From assembly GCA_000402075.1 (NCBI GenBank), contig ARWO01000012.1, forward strand, positions 1 through 59,393: a DNA stretch of 59,393 nt, read 5' to 3'. Every line of letters begins with the position of its first letter. The stretch's first letter is position 1. This document shows, piece by piece, positions 24,474-32,475 of the stretch. This DNA is from Thaumarchaeota archaeon SCGC AAA007-O23 (GTDB taxonomy: Archaea > Thermoproteota > Nitrososphaeria > Nitrososphaerales > Nitrosopumilaceae). The notes under the pieces are model-generated. The model made no database searches. It was not told the DNA's origin and was given only the letters and a program-made list of their open reading frames with translations. Both the position numbers and the translations under genes were made by a program.

Positions 24474-25274
24474 ATGACTAAAGGCGGCGCATTACCAAAA
24501 GGATTTGAAAGTCCAAGTGACTTAGGTTCACAAGAAAAATACGAAGAAGTAAAGCCATCTTCTAAAACAATGACTCTTAGAATTTCTAAATTTAATCCTG
24601 ACAAGGATCATGCTCCAACATTCTTAGAATTTCCAGTATCGTATGAGAAGTGGACCACTGTATTGGATGCAATTTTAGAAGCAAAAAATTACCATGATCA
24701 TTCGATAGGTGTACGCTATTCGTGCAGACAGGCAATGTGTGGTTCATGCGGTATGAACATTAACGGTAAACCAAGGCTTGCATGCTTTACAAAAATATCT
24801 GAATTGGATTCAGATGTGGTTACTGTTGAACCAATGAACAACTTTCCGCTAATACGTGACTTGGTAGTTGGATTTGAAAGAATGTTCTCAACTCACAAAC
24901 GAATTAAACCATACATAATTCGTGAAGACTCGGAAATTAGTTCTGGAACAAAAGAATTTTTGCAAACTCCAGAAGATGTTGAAAAATATATCCAATTTTC
25001 AAGCTGTATAAAATGTGGCTTGTGTAATTCTGCCTGTCCTACTATGGCAGCGGATTCTACATTTATTGGGCCACAGGGACTTGCTCAAGCATATCGCTAC
25101 ATCGCGGATAATAGAGATCAAGGCAAAGATGAACGTCTTAAAATTATTGATGAGCGTCATGGTATATGGGGATGTCATTTTGCTGGTTCCTGTAGTCAAG
25201 TATGCCCAAAAGGTGTTGATCCAGCAATGGGAATACAATTGCTACGAGGATATCTGCTAGGATACAGAAAATAA
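24474..25274 (+). CDS. sdhB: Succinate dehydrogenase iron-sulfur subunit
   Basis: The 266-residue protein carries three clusters in order. The [2Fe-2S] ligands are C-x4-C-x2-C-x11-C starting at SCRQAMCGSC. The [4Fe-4S] motif is CIKCGLCNSACP. The third site is C-x5-C-x3-CP in GCHFAGSCSQVCP, typical of the [3Fe-4S] site. It links SdhA to the membrane quinone site. About 40 residues precede the ferredoxin-like domain (MTLRISKFNPD). Its stop abuts the stop of the convergent MIP18-family gene. Confidence 0.97.
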   Translation: MTKGGALPKGFESPSDLGSQEKYEEVKPSSKTMTLRISKFNPDKDHAPTFLEFPVSYEKWTTVLDAILEAKNYHDHSIGVRYSCRQAMCGSCGMNINGKPRLACFTKISELDSDVVTVEPMNNFPLIRDLVVGFERMFSTHKRIKPYIIREDSEISSGTKEFLQTPEDVEKYIQFSSCIKCGLCNSACPTMAADSTFIGPQGLAQAYRYIADNRDQGKDERLKIIDERHGIWGCHFAGSCSQVCPKGVDPAMGIQLLRGYLLGYRK

Positions 25275-25598
25275 TTATTCTTTTTTGTGTGGGTTTGGAC
25301 TATTGTTTACCTGATTATTAATCTGCTCTGCCATAAAATGATTTGAAACATTTACTTTAACGTCATCAATACCATCAATCTTCAAAAGATTGTCATGTAC
25401 ATCTTGGCAAATTTTAAATCCAAACACAGCCGGGCAGAAAGGACTGGTTAGATGTAGATCAATTTTTACACCACTATCCTGAATATCAACTTCATCGATT
25501 AATTCTAGTTCAGTAATTGACACGTTTATCTCAGGGTCTACGATTGCTGATAGCTCATCGAAAATTTTCACTCTTAGTTGCTTCAGTTCTTGTGCCAT
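25275..25598 (-). CDS. MIP18/DUF59-family Fe-S assembly protein
   Basis: The protein has about 107 residues from the ATG at 25598 (MAQELKQ). The fold markers are LSAIVDPEINVSITELELIDEV and LHLTSPFCPAVFG, where the Cys corresponds to the reactive Cys of SufT/PaaD/MIP18 proteins that help insert Fe-S clusters. It is convergent and directly adjacent to sdhB, which encodes a three-cluster protein, but is transcribed from the argH side. A second family member is fused to a PqqD-like domain at 35.7 kb. Confidence 0.85.
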   Translation of the reverse strand: MAQELKQLRVKIFDELSAIVDPEINVSITELELIDEVDIQDSGVKIDLHLTSPFCPAVFGFKICQDVHDNLLKIDGIDDVKVNVSNHFMAEQINNQVNNSPNPHKKE

Positions 25599-25617
25599 GA
25601 ACAATAAAATTATTTAT

Positions 25618-25629
25618 GCTATATATAGC
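25618..25629. promoter_or_regulatory. Palindromic TATA element shared by the MIP18-like gene and argH
   Basis: GCTATATATAGC is a perfect 12-bp palindrome centred between 25623 and 25624. The argH ATG (25650) is 26 nt to the right and the MIP18-like ATG (25598) is 25 nt to the left. One symmetric TBP site thus sits at leaderless distance from both genes. Confidence 0.6.
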
Positions 25630-25649
25630 CATTTTTACCTGTATATACA

Positions 25650-27110
25650 ATGTATCGGTCAAGGCTAGGAAAAAACTTGGGAAAGATAACGTTGGATTAT
25701 GTGTCATCGATAAGTGATGATGTAGAAATTGCACACTATGACATCTTAGGAAGCCAAGCACATGCCATAATGCTTTACGAAAATAAAATAATAACAAAAA
25801 ATGAAATAAAAAAAATCCTTAAGGGGCTTGAAAGTTTAAAAAAAGAAAAATTTGACAAGAAAACTGACTCTGAAGACATTCATGAGTTAATAGAATCTCT
25901 AATAATTAAAAAAATTGGAATTGATGCAGGTGGAAAAATGCATACTGCACGATCACGAAATGATCAAGTAGCATTAGATATACGTATGAAAATTCGTGAT
26001 GATATCAATATTACATGTCAATGTTTGTTGGATACCATAAAATCACTTGTTGTCTTAGCTAAAAAACATCAAGAGACTGTAATTCCGCTGTATACACATC
26101 TTCAACAAGCTCAGGTGGGTCTATTTTCTCACTATCTTCTATCTTATGCTGACGCATTGTTTAGGGATCTTGATAGGCTTTACGTCACATATGGTAGAGT
26201 AAATGAAAATCCGTTGGGTGCAGGACCAATTGGTGGTACAAGTATACCTATTGACAGGATTAGCACTGGAAAAATGCTAGGAATGAAAGGAATTGTTGAA
26301 AACTCGATTGATGCAACAACTACAAGGGATTCTGCAGTTGAATATATTGCAGCTATTGCAATCCTAATGACCAATTTAAGCAGGATTTCAAAAGATTTTT
26401 CCATATGGTCTACTTCAGAATTTTCTTTCCTGGAATTATCTGATGAATTTACCTCGCCATCAAGCGTAATGCCACAGAAGAAAAATCCTGACATTCTAGA
26501 ACTTACACGTGGAAAAACATCACATGTAATTGGTAATTTAACATCTATGCTTTCAACAATACAGGGACTTCCATCAGGTTATAGCAGGGACTTGCAACAG
26601 ATCAATCCAGCTATCTGGTCTGCTTCTAAAATTGCGATATCGGCACTTTTGATTATGGAATCAATGTTGAAAACAGTTGTAATTAATAAAAAAAATATGA
26701 GAAAAGCAGCGGAAGATGGACATCTTATAGCACTTGACCTAGCTGAAAAATTAGTTCATCATAATATACCATTTAGGAAATCCCATCAAATCATTGGACG
26801 GGTTGTCAAACTTGCACATAAATCTGGCAAGCCTATTTCTAAATTGAGTGAATCTGAGGTAAAAAAAGTGATAAAAAGTAAGGAAGTTAGTTTAAAACTT
26901 CTTATGGAATTAATTCAATCTACAACACTTACGTCTTCACTTCAGGCAAGGAAATCTCAAGGTTCTTCCGGAATATCAGAACAAAAAAGAATGACTGCAC
27001 ATAGGATGAATAAAATAAACATGTATCAAGCAGGAGTCAAAACCCGAAGTAATGCAGTACAAAACTCACTAAATAAGATGAATCAAAAAGTGAAACAATT
27101 AACCAAATAA
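25650..27110 (+). CDS. argH: Argininosuccinate lyase
   Basis: ArgH splits argininosuccinate into arginine and fumarate. The 486-residue protein has the fumarase/aspartase-superfamily signature SSVMPQKKNPD near residue 272, preceded by HTARSRNDQVALD and LGAGPIGGTSIPIDR. It begins with MYRSRLGKNLGKITLDYVSS. Length is slightly above the usual 460. Other arginine genes are not in the window. The start is supported by the TATA element 26 nt upstream. Confidence 0.96.
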   Translation: MYRSRLGKNLGKITLDYVSSISDDVEIAHYDILGSQAHAIMLYENKIITKNEIKKILKGLESLKKEKFDKKTDSEDIHELIESLIIKKIGIDAGGKMHTARSRNDQVALDIRMKIRDDINITCQCLLDTIKSLVVLAKKHQETVIPLYTHLQQAQVGLFSHYLLSYADALFRDLDRLYVTYGRVNENPLGAGPIGGTSIPIDRISTGKMLGMKGIVENSIDATTTRDSAVEYIAAIAILMTNLSRISKDFSIWSTSEFSFLELSDEFTSPSSVMPQKKNPDILELTRGKTSHVIGNLTSMLSTIQGLPSGYSRDLQQINPAIWSASKIAISALLIMESMLKTVVINKKNMRKAAEDGHLIALDLAEKLVHHNIPFRKSHQIIGRVVKLAHKSGKPISKLSESEVKKVIKSKEVSLKLLMELIQSTTLTSSLQARKSQGSSGISEQKRMTAHRMNKINMYQAGVKTRSNAVQNSLNKMNQKVKQLTK

Positions 27111-27115
27111 GACAT

Positions 27116-27784
27116 CTATCTTACTATCTTAGGTTCGTCTTGCAACCATTCTTCATGATAGATGACATCATCTAGTTTTAGTCGTGGAAGCCAACCACTT
27201 TTTTCAAGATCTGGTTTTGATTCAAATTTGTTTACATGACCTAGACAAAGGTATGCAATTGGTACAACATGGTCTGGAATGTGTAATACATTTCTCAAGG
27301 TTTCATTTGATAGAATACTGACCCAGCCAACACCTATTCCCTCTGTTCTTGCTGCAAGCCACATATTCTGGACAGCACAACAAACACTGAACATTCCAGT
27401 TTCAGGTATGCTTGTACGACCGATTACAAAAGAACCAGATTTTGTAGGATCATATGTTACACATACATTGATTGATGAATCTAAAATCCCTTCAAGTTTG
27501 TAAGATAGATATTTTGATCTCCTTGGCTCTTCAATCAGATTAGAACTTCTAGCTTTTTCTTTTTCAAAAGATTCCTTGATTTTTTTCCTTGTCTCAACGT
27601 TTCTAACCAAAATAAAATTCCACGGCTGAGAAAAACCAACTGATGGTGCATGATGTGCGGCCTCAAGAATTCTCATTAAAACTTGAGTGTCTATCGGTTC
27701 AGACGTAAAATTGGATCTTACATCCCTTCTGGAATAGATTGCCTTGTAGAAACTTTCTTTCTCTTGTTCTGAAAAATCATTCAT
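27116..27784 (-). CDS. bluB: 5,6-dimethylbenzimidazole synthase
   Basis: BluB converts FMNH2 and O2 into DMB, the lower ligand of cobalamin. The 222-residue nitroreductase-fold protein has the BluB-specific FYKAIYSRRDVRSNF at the N-terminus, APSVGFSQPWNFILVR, and MWLAARTEGIGVGWVSIL, then IAYLCLGHV. These separate it from general nitroreductases. Thaumarchaeota make cobalamin, consistent with this call. It is convergent with argH and upstream faces tRNA-Lys. Confidence 0.9.
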   Translation of the reverse strand: MNDFSEQEKESFYKAIYSRRDVRSNFTSEPIDTQVLMRILEAAHHAPSVGFSQPWNFILVRNVETRKKIKESFEKEKARSSNLIEEPRRSKYLSYKLEGILDSSINVCVTYDPTKSGSFVIGRTSIPETGMFSVCCAVQNMWLAARTEGIGVGWVSILSNETLRNVLHIPDHVVPIAYLCLGHVNKFESKPDLEKSGWLPRLKLDDVIYHEEWLQDEPKIVR

Positions 27785-27839
27785 GGTTTCCTAGTAAAAT
27801 TTGAAGTGGCGATATATAGGTGATCAAAAAAAAATTCAA

Positions 27840-27913
27840 CGGGTCTAATGGGATTTGAACCCATGACAGCCGGATTAAGAGTCCGGTGCGCTACCTGGCT
27901 GCGCTATAGACCC
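27840..27913 (-). tRNA. tRNA-Lys (anticodon CTT)
   Basis: On the minus strand the acceptor GGGTCTA pairs with TAGACCC, the anticodon stem CCGGA/TCCGG encloses CTCTTAA (anticodon CTT), and the T-arm ATGGG/CCCAT surrounds TTCAAAT. The discriminator is G. No intron, no encoded CCA. Confidence 0.96.
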
Positions 27914-27961
27914 ACAAAAAAACAAAACAATACCGTCTTTATTTAAACTTGGGCTATGAAC

Positions 27962-28567
27962 TTAATTCTTAATTTCTGGTTGATTTTGATCATACTTTTC
28001 AAGAATTGAAGTGAGTACTTTGGAAACTGGAATGTTATTCATCTTCTTCTTTTCTGATAGAAGTTTTTGGTATGCGTCAAGAGTAATGTATACAGGTATT
28101 GAACCATTTCCTTCCAACAAGCCCCTGACGTTGTAAAGGGCGTTCTCCATTCCTTTTTCAGCACTCTTGGCAAACTTGAGTTTATCAATAATTCCTCCTA
28201 ATGGACCTAGCGGCATTTCGTAATCCACAGTCATTGTTACACGAGTCAGGTTATCACCCAATGATTTGAACTCATTTGTAATTTCCCATCTCTTGAATCT
28301 TCCCTTAATCATCTTTGCAGATATTTTTTCATTTCTGTCGAACTGCGTGGTCTCACAATCCCACGTTAGACGCTTTCCATCAAAGTCTCCTATTATTCTG
28401 AATGTGGTTCCTACTCCCATACCTTCTTTGATATCCATAGGAATCACTGTCATTCCGACACGTTCTTGATCCTTTAATTGGTCAGAAACATGTTCTGGTC
28501 TTGCAAAGTAAGTAAATACAGTATCAACCGGAGCCTTGATCTCGATTGATTTACTAACTAAGGTCAA
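27962..28567 (-). CDS. SRPBCC-fold protein with C-terminal ribbon-helix-helix-like segment
   Basis: Residues of the first 150 positions form a polyketide-cyclase/START-like domain: SKSIEIKAPVDTVFTYFARPEHV, then alternating strands ending in MTVDYEMPLGPLGGIIDKLKF and an amphipathic helix. Such domains bind hydrophobic ligands. The last 45 residues (IPVYITLDAYQKLLSEKKKM, then NIPVSKVLTSILEKY) follow the strand-helix-helix pattern of CopG/MetJ DNA-binding proteins. The frame opens at a TTG at 28609, but a TTTAAA element at 28593-28598 lies about 28 nt upstream of the TTG at 28567, which also fits the domain boundary. Function unknown. Confidence 0.75.
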   Translation of the reverse strand: MTLVSKSIEIKAPVDTVFTYFARPEHVSDQLKDQERVGMTVIPMDIKEGMGVGTTFRIIGDFDGKRLTWDCETTQFDRNEKISAKMIKGRFKRWEITNEFKSLGDNLTRVTMTVDYEMPLGPLGGIIDKLKFAKSAEKGMENALYNVRGLLEGNGSIPVYITLDAYQKLLSEKKKMNNIPVSKVLTSILEKYDQNQPEIKN

Positions 28568-28632
28568 TGCATGTGAATCTTTACAGTGAAGATTTAAAGC
28601 TTTTGGCAAATACCGCCAACAAATTCCTTTAC

Positions 28633-28640
28633 AATATATT
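28633..28640 (+). promoter_or_regulatory. TATA box of the exported protein gene at 28664
   Basis: AATATATT is centred about 27 nt before the ATG at 28664. It is symmetric and also 27 nt from the upstream TTG (28609) of the divergent SRPBCC gene, so it could serve both strands if that longer start is used. Confidence 0.5.
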
Positions 28641-28663
28641 GATTATAATTTGTAAGAAAGAAA

Positions 28664-29182
28664 ATGCAAATGCTCAAACTCATTTTTTTGTTTTTTGTAA
28701 TTATACCGATGATCAACCTGATCCCTGGAGCTGAAGCACACCCATTGTTTAATTCAGGAGAAGAATGGATAGGAGATCATCGAATTCAAATCGCTACGCT
28801 CCCTGAAATACCAGCTGTTAATGAAGAAATTCAAGTTCTTTTCCAAGTAGTAGACACTGATTTCCAAGAAGTAGATCAATTTACGATGGGAATTAGGATT
28901 TTTTATGATGGGGAGCAAATTGATGCTGTTATGCCTAAGACATACCAAAATGGGCATATGGAAATGGATTATATTTTTAAAATGTCAGGAAACCATGTTT
29001 TTAGAGTTGATCTGTATGATGTTGCCAATGATGGACAACCACTTACTTACACATTTAACATAAGCTCCCAGAATACATTTGGGTTTGTTTTCATTAGTGC
29101 AGTTACAATGGGCGGAATGATGACTGCAATAATATTCATTTACGTATATTGGTCAAAGCGTAGATCAAAATCTAAGCAGTAG
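28664..29182 (+). CDS. Exported membrane-anchored beta-sandwich protein near the cox operon
   Basis: The 172-residue protein has an N-terminal signal peptide (hydrophobic to about residue 24, then AEAHPLF), an outside beta-rich domain of about 110 residues with VNEEIQVLFQVVDTDFQEV and GNHVFRVDLYD, and a C-terminal membrane helix (about 140-163) with a basic KRRSKSKQ tail. The layout resembles FixH/YtkA-like or cupredoxin-like domains but no copper ligands stand out. It is convergent with the heme A synthase gene and overlaps its 3' end by 11 nt. A role in oxidase assembly is possible, not shown. Confidence 0.75.
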   Translation: MQMLKLIFLFFVIIPMINLIPGAEAHPLFNSGEEWIGDHRIQIATLPEIPAVNEEIQVLFQVVDTDFQEVDQFTMGIRIFYDGEQIDAVMPKTYQNGHMEMDYIFKMSGNHVFRVDLYDVANDGQPLTYTFNISSQNTFGFVFISAVTMGGMMTAIIFIYVYWSKRRSKSKQ

Positions 29183-29615
29183 CCTGAATAGATTTTGGTT
29201 TTAGTCTGAATGCAAACAATGTAGTTAACAGAACCATTGCAAAAAGCAATATTCCAATACCAAAATGAATGGTTACCAACACGGCATGCAGCAGTGTGTC
29301 TATTACCAATGCTCCTAATGTTATCTGGGTTACAACAAATATTGCTGCCAGAGTTCCAGTAGTTCTAATCTTCCAATGAGAGCCCGCTGTAACCCAAGAA
29401 CCCACAGCGGTAGCTATTACCAATGCTCCAGTAGTTGCAGCAATCAGTCTATGTGACCATTCAATAAAGTATTCATCATCAGGCAAAATTCCATTTGGAC
29501 ATAACGGCCAATCTGGACATGTTAATCCAAGTCCTGCTGCAGAAACATATCCACCTATAACCATCAGAGAATAAAGAACTACCAAAGATGTTAATGCTAA
29601 GTATTTTAATTTCAA
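29172..29615 (-). CDS. ctaA: Heme A synthase, half-size CtaA/Cox15 type
   Basis: The enzyme oxidises heme O to heme A for cytochrome oxidase. It has four helices, with GLTCPDWPLCPNG (Cys pair) after helix 1, the heme-ligating EYFIEWSHRL and a second His in HAVLVTIHFG. Archaeal CtaA proteins are often this short (about 148 residues) and act as dimers. The frame runs on to 29729 inside the cupredoxin gene, but TTG at 29615, one nucleotide before the upstream stop, gives a normal CtaA N-terminus. It is the last gene of the cox operon. Confidence 0.88.
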   Translation of the reverse strand: MKLKYLALTSLVVLYSLMVIGGYVSAAGLGLTCPDWPLCPNGILPDDEYFIEWSHRLIAATTGALVIATAVGSWVTAGSHWKIRTTGTLAAIFVVTQITLGALVIDTLLHAVLVTIHFGIGILLFAMVLLTTLFAFRLKPKSIQATA

Positions 29616-29616
29616 A

Positions 29617-30180
29617 TTACTCGACAATAATTGTTCCAACCATACCCATTTCTCTGTGACCTGGGACAGTACAGATGTAATAGTATGTTCCTGGCTCGCC
29701 CGGAATAAATTCAGAAGTTCCACCATCACCAGGCTTTAATGGACTGTTTGGAGATGCAACAGCTGAGCTTCCTAATATTCCACCAAATCCTTCTTCATCC
29801 AGTGTAACACCAAACGCATGGAATGATTTTCCAGCATTTAAAATATTAAAGATTATTCTGTCGCCAACTTTGGCATTAATTGTCGGGTTGTTTCCCGGTT
29901 CGCCGGGTAATGCATTAAAAGCTAATGTTCTAAAGTCCTTTGATTCAATAAAGTCTAACGTTATCGGTATGTCTGCACCCGTTTGCGCTACAGCAGGTGC
30001 AGCAGGTTCGTCAGTGATACCAGCAAAAGCTTGTCCTGCGGGGGAAAGCTCAGAAATCCAGTAATCTCCCAAAGAAAAGAAGATCACACTACCCACTACA
30101 ACTAGACCAACCAATATTGTCATAAGTTTTCCAACTCTTCCGGGAGAAGTTCTGTAAACTGTTTCGTCGTGTTCGCTCAT
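29617..30180 (-). CDS. Membrane-anchored blue copper protein (cupredoxin)
   Basis: The 187-residue protein has a membrane helix at about residues 20-38 and an outside cupredoxin domain. Type 1 copper ligands are visible: His in KSFHAFG and the C-terminal C-x4-H-x4-M of YYYICTVPGHREMGM. An Ala/Pro-rich linker (EPAAPAVAQTG) joins helix and domain. Cupredoxins replace cytochrome c as electron carriers in these archaea. Its place 8 nt after coxA suggests it donates electrons to the oxidase or is a subunit. Confidence 0.93.
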   Translation of the reverse strand: MSEHDETVYRTSPGRVGKLMTILVGLVVVGSVIFFSLGDYWISELSPAGQAFAGITDEPAAPAVAQTGADIPITLDFIESKDFRTLAFNALPGEPGNNPTINAKVGDRIIFNILNAGKSFHAFGVTLDEEGFGGILGSSAVASPNSPLKPGDGGTSEFIPGEPGTYYYICTVPGHREMGMVGTIIVE

Positions 30181-30188
30181 CTTATCAC

Positions 30189-31730
30189 CTAATATCCACC
30201 ATCACCATGATGTGGATTACGCTGCGAGAATGGATAGTAATATTTTCCTCCAAGTCCAAATGGATCTTCCAAATTGGCAGGCTTACCTTTAGCTGAACTG
30301 TAAATCAAGTTAGCCAAAAATATAACCATACCCACAAGTATGATCATAGCACCCACGCTAATCAGCGCATTCATAGATACCCATTCTGGAATTTCTGGAT
30401 AATCATAAATTCTTCTCGGCATACCAAACAGTCCCAATATGTGTTGGGTGAAGAATGTAATACAGGCACCAACAAATGCCAAGATAAAGTGTACAACTCC
30501 CCACTTTTCATTATACATTCTGCCAGTTATGTATGGGAATAGGTAATAGACGAATCCAATTGTACCAAATGCAATTGTTCCAAATACAAACAGGTGGAAG
30601 TGTCCTACAACCCAGTAAGAGTCATGTGTGATAAAGTCTAATGGCATTGCTGTGTTTACTACGCCACCAGCACCTGCCGCGAAGAACAATGCTATTCCTC
30701 CAACAGCCCACATCATTGGTGTTGCAAACTTAATTCTTCCATTCCACATAGTGGCAAGAAAGTTGAAAACGTGCATTGCCGAAGCAGGTACAGCTGCTAA
30801 TGTTCCAACCATAAATACAGTCTTTTCGGTAAACGACATTCCTGTAGCAAACATGTGGTGAGCCCAAGACGCAAACGCAACTATAGAGAGGATAATGAAA
30901 GCCGCAACTCCAGAAGAGTGACTAAAGATTGGTCTTCGTGAAAACCTAGGTATGATCTCATACATCATACCGATTGCAGGAATGACAAGCACGTACACTT
31001 CGGGATGGAAAGTAAACCAGAACAGGTGTGAATACGCAATTGGATCACCACCCACAGCCGGATTGAAAAATCCTGAGGCGCCAAGTCTGTCTGTCAATAG
31101 CATCAAAAGTGCAGCTGCAAATGTTGGCATGGCAGCAAGTACAATTATAGATGATGACAAAAACGACCATCCAAGTAGTGGTACTTTACCAAGTGACATG
31201 TCTGGATGTTTGCATTTCATTATTGTTACGACAAAGTTGATAGAACTAAGAATTGATGAGACTCCCAACATTTTCAGTCCAAAGATCCACATCTCTGCTG
31301 CTGGAGCGGGAGCACTGATTACAGAGTAAGGCGGGTTTGCATACCATCCAAAGTCAGCCATTCCAAGCCATACAAGCGCTGCAGCTGGTGGAATCATCCA
31401 AAACGCAATAGCATTAAGTTTTGGATAAGCCATGTCTTTGTATCTTACCATGATTGGAACAAGATAGTTACCAACTGCAGATGCAGAGGGAAGCAAAAAC
31501 AGGAAGATCATGGTAGTTCCATGGGCTGTAAACAGTCTGTTAAAAGTCATAGAATCTTGAATGAGTTGTGCGCCAGGTGCAAACAACTCAACACGGAGTG
31601 CAATGGCCATTGCACCTCCAACAAACATAGCAAGAAGAGAAAAAATCAAGTACATGAGTCCAACATCTGTGTGATGAGTTGAGAACATTACTTGCCAAAT
31701 TGGACGTGGTCTTGCAAGTTCTAGAACCAT
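30189..31730 (-). CDS. coxA: Cytochrome c oxidase subunit I (heme-copper oxidase, A-type)
   Basis: The 513-residue protein has about 12 helices. Heme a and a3/CuB ligands are visible: His in RLFTAHGTTMIF, the cross-linked His-Tyr in FHPEVYVLVIP, the His pair in ASWAHHMFATG, and the two His in VGHFHLFVFG. The HPEVY tyrosine places it in the A family. It reduces O2 to water with proton pumping. The operon order is small membrane subunit, subunit II, subunit I, cupredoxin, CtaA. No subunit III gene is present. Confidence 0.97.
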   Translation of the reverse strand: MVLELARPRPIWQVMFSTHHTDVGLMYLIFSLLAMFVGGAMAIALRVELFAPGAQLIQDSMTFNRLFTAHGTTMIFLFLLPSASAVGNYLVPIMVRYKDMAYPKLNAIAFWMIPPAAALVWLGMADFGWYANPPYSVISAPAPAAEMWIFGLKMLGVSSILSSINFVVTIMKCKHPDMSLGKVPLLGWSFLSSSIIVLAAMPTFAAALLMLLTDRLGASGFFNPAVGGDPIAYSHLFWFTFHPEVYVLVIPAIGMMYEIIPRFSRRPIFSHSSGVAAFIILSIVAFASWAHHMFATGMSFTEKTVFMVGTLAAVPASAMHVFNFLATMWNGRIKFATPMMWAVGGIALFFAAGAGGVVNTAMPLDFITHDSYWVVGHFHLFVFGTIAFGTIGFVYYLFPYITGRMYNEKWGVVHFILAFVGACITFFTQHILGLFGMPRRIYDYPEIPEWVSMNALISVGAMIILVGMVIFLANLIYSSAKGKPANLEDPFGLGGKYYYPFSQRNPHHGDGGY

Positions 31731-31733
31731 TTT

Positions 31734-32156
31734 CTAAACATCCTCCACAATAAGTAATGCACGCATGTTATAATGAATTAAACCACAATATTCCCGGCAT
31801 TGTATATCGAACTCACCCACCTCATTAGGAGAGAACCATACAGTGTTGACTCTTCCAGGAACGGCATCCAACAATACAACATATTCAGGTATATTGAAAT
31901 TGTGAATAACATCTTTGCTTGTAAGTTCAAATTTGTAAGCATGATCCTTTTTCAAATGAAGTTCGCCCACTTCCTTCGTACCATCTTCATGCTCAAAAGT
32001 CCAAAGCCACTGCTGGGCAGTTACTTTGATGATTTCAGCATCTTCAGGTGCATGATCAATAATCCTTTCAACATTCCATGCTTCCGCACCAACATAAACC
32101 AAAAGCGCAGTTACTACACCAAGATATATCCATTCGGCCCAGTTTGAGTGTGCCAT
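31734..32156 (-). CDS. coxB: Cytochrome c oxidase subunit II, CuA domain with one membrane helix
   Basis: The 140-residue protein has one helix (AEWIYLGVVTALLVYVGAEAW), corresponding to helix 2 of normal subunit II. The CuA domain follows: QQWLWTFEHEDG, His in DVIHNFNIPEY, and the full CuA site C-x3-C-x3-H-x2-M in QCREYCGLIHYNM. Helix 1 is missing and seems to be supplied by the separate 86-residue protein encoded immediately upstream. The gap to coxA is 3 nt. Confidence 0.95.
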   Translation of the reverse strand: MAHSNWAEWIYLGVVTALLVYVGAEAWNVERIIDHAPEDAEIIKVTAQQWLWTFEHEDGTKEVGELHLKKDHAYKFELTSKDVIHNFNIPEYVVLLDAVPGRVNTVWFSPNEVGEFDIQCREYCGLIHYNMRALLIVEDV

Positions 32157-32159
32157 ATT

Positions 32160-32420
32160 TTACAATTCACCCTTTTCTTCGTATGGTGTTGGTTTTGATT
32201 TTGGATTAGATTCTCTAAATCTCCAGACCTGCCATACCATAGTTCCGGCTATAACGCCTCCTACCACAAATGCAATTGTCATCATACGGAAGAATAGATT
32301 CCAGATTTCAGCCTTCCTGTCAATATATTCACCAGCAGTCTCAGCTGCAAAGACCAGACTAATTGTTGGGATTATGCATAAAGTCACAATGATAATTGAT
32401 AATTGAAATATTTTGCTCAT
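32160..32420 (-). CDS. Small oxidase subunit, probable detached first helix of subunit II
   Basis: The 86-residue protein has a cleavable signal-like or first helix (residues 5-24, ending VFAAET) and a second helix FRMMTIAFVVGGVIAGTMVWQVWRFRES. The WRFR at the helix end is typical of helix 1 of cytochrome oxidase subunit II, and the next gene encodes helix 2 plus the CuA domain. I therefore read this as a split subunit II, an inference from order and motif. It is the first gene of the cox operon. Confidence 0.78.
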   Translation of the reverse strand: MSKIFQLSIIIVTLCIIPTISLVFAAETAGEYIDRKAEIWNLFFRMMTIAFVVGGVIAGTMVWQVWRFRESNPKSKPTPYEEKGEL

Positions 32421-32450
32421 TATCGTTGCTTTGAGTGGTTTACCGATACA

Positions 32451-32460
32451 ATTTAAAATT
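32451..32460 (-). promoter_or_regulatory. TATA-like element of the cox operon
   Basis: On the minus strand AATTTTAAAT lies about 35 nt before the ATG at 32420. It is the only clear TATA-like stretch in the 55-nt gap and implies a short leader of roughly 10 nt. Confidence 0.4.
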
Positions 32461-32475
32461 TATGGAAGATTTCGT

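Noticed and set aside
29616..29729. N-terminal extension of CtaA read from the far upstream start
   Set aside because: The extension lies within the cupredoxin gene in another frame, is not hydrophobic and is not found in CtaA. The TTG at 29615 gives a normal protein.
30952..31329. 125-residue plus-strand ORF opposite coxA
   Set aside because: It lies fully inside the conserved subunit I gene and reads as the antisense of helix-coding codons.
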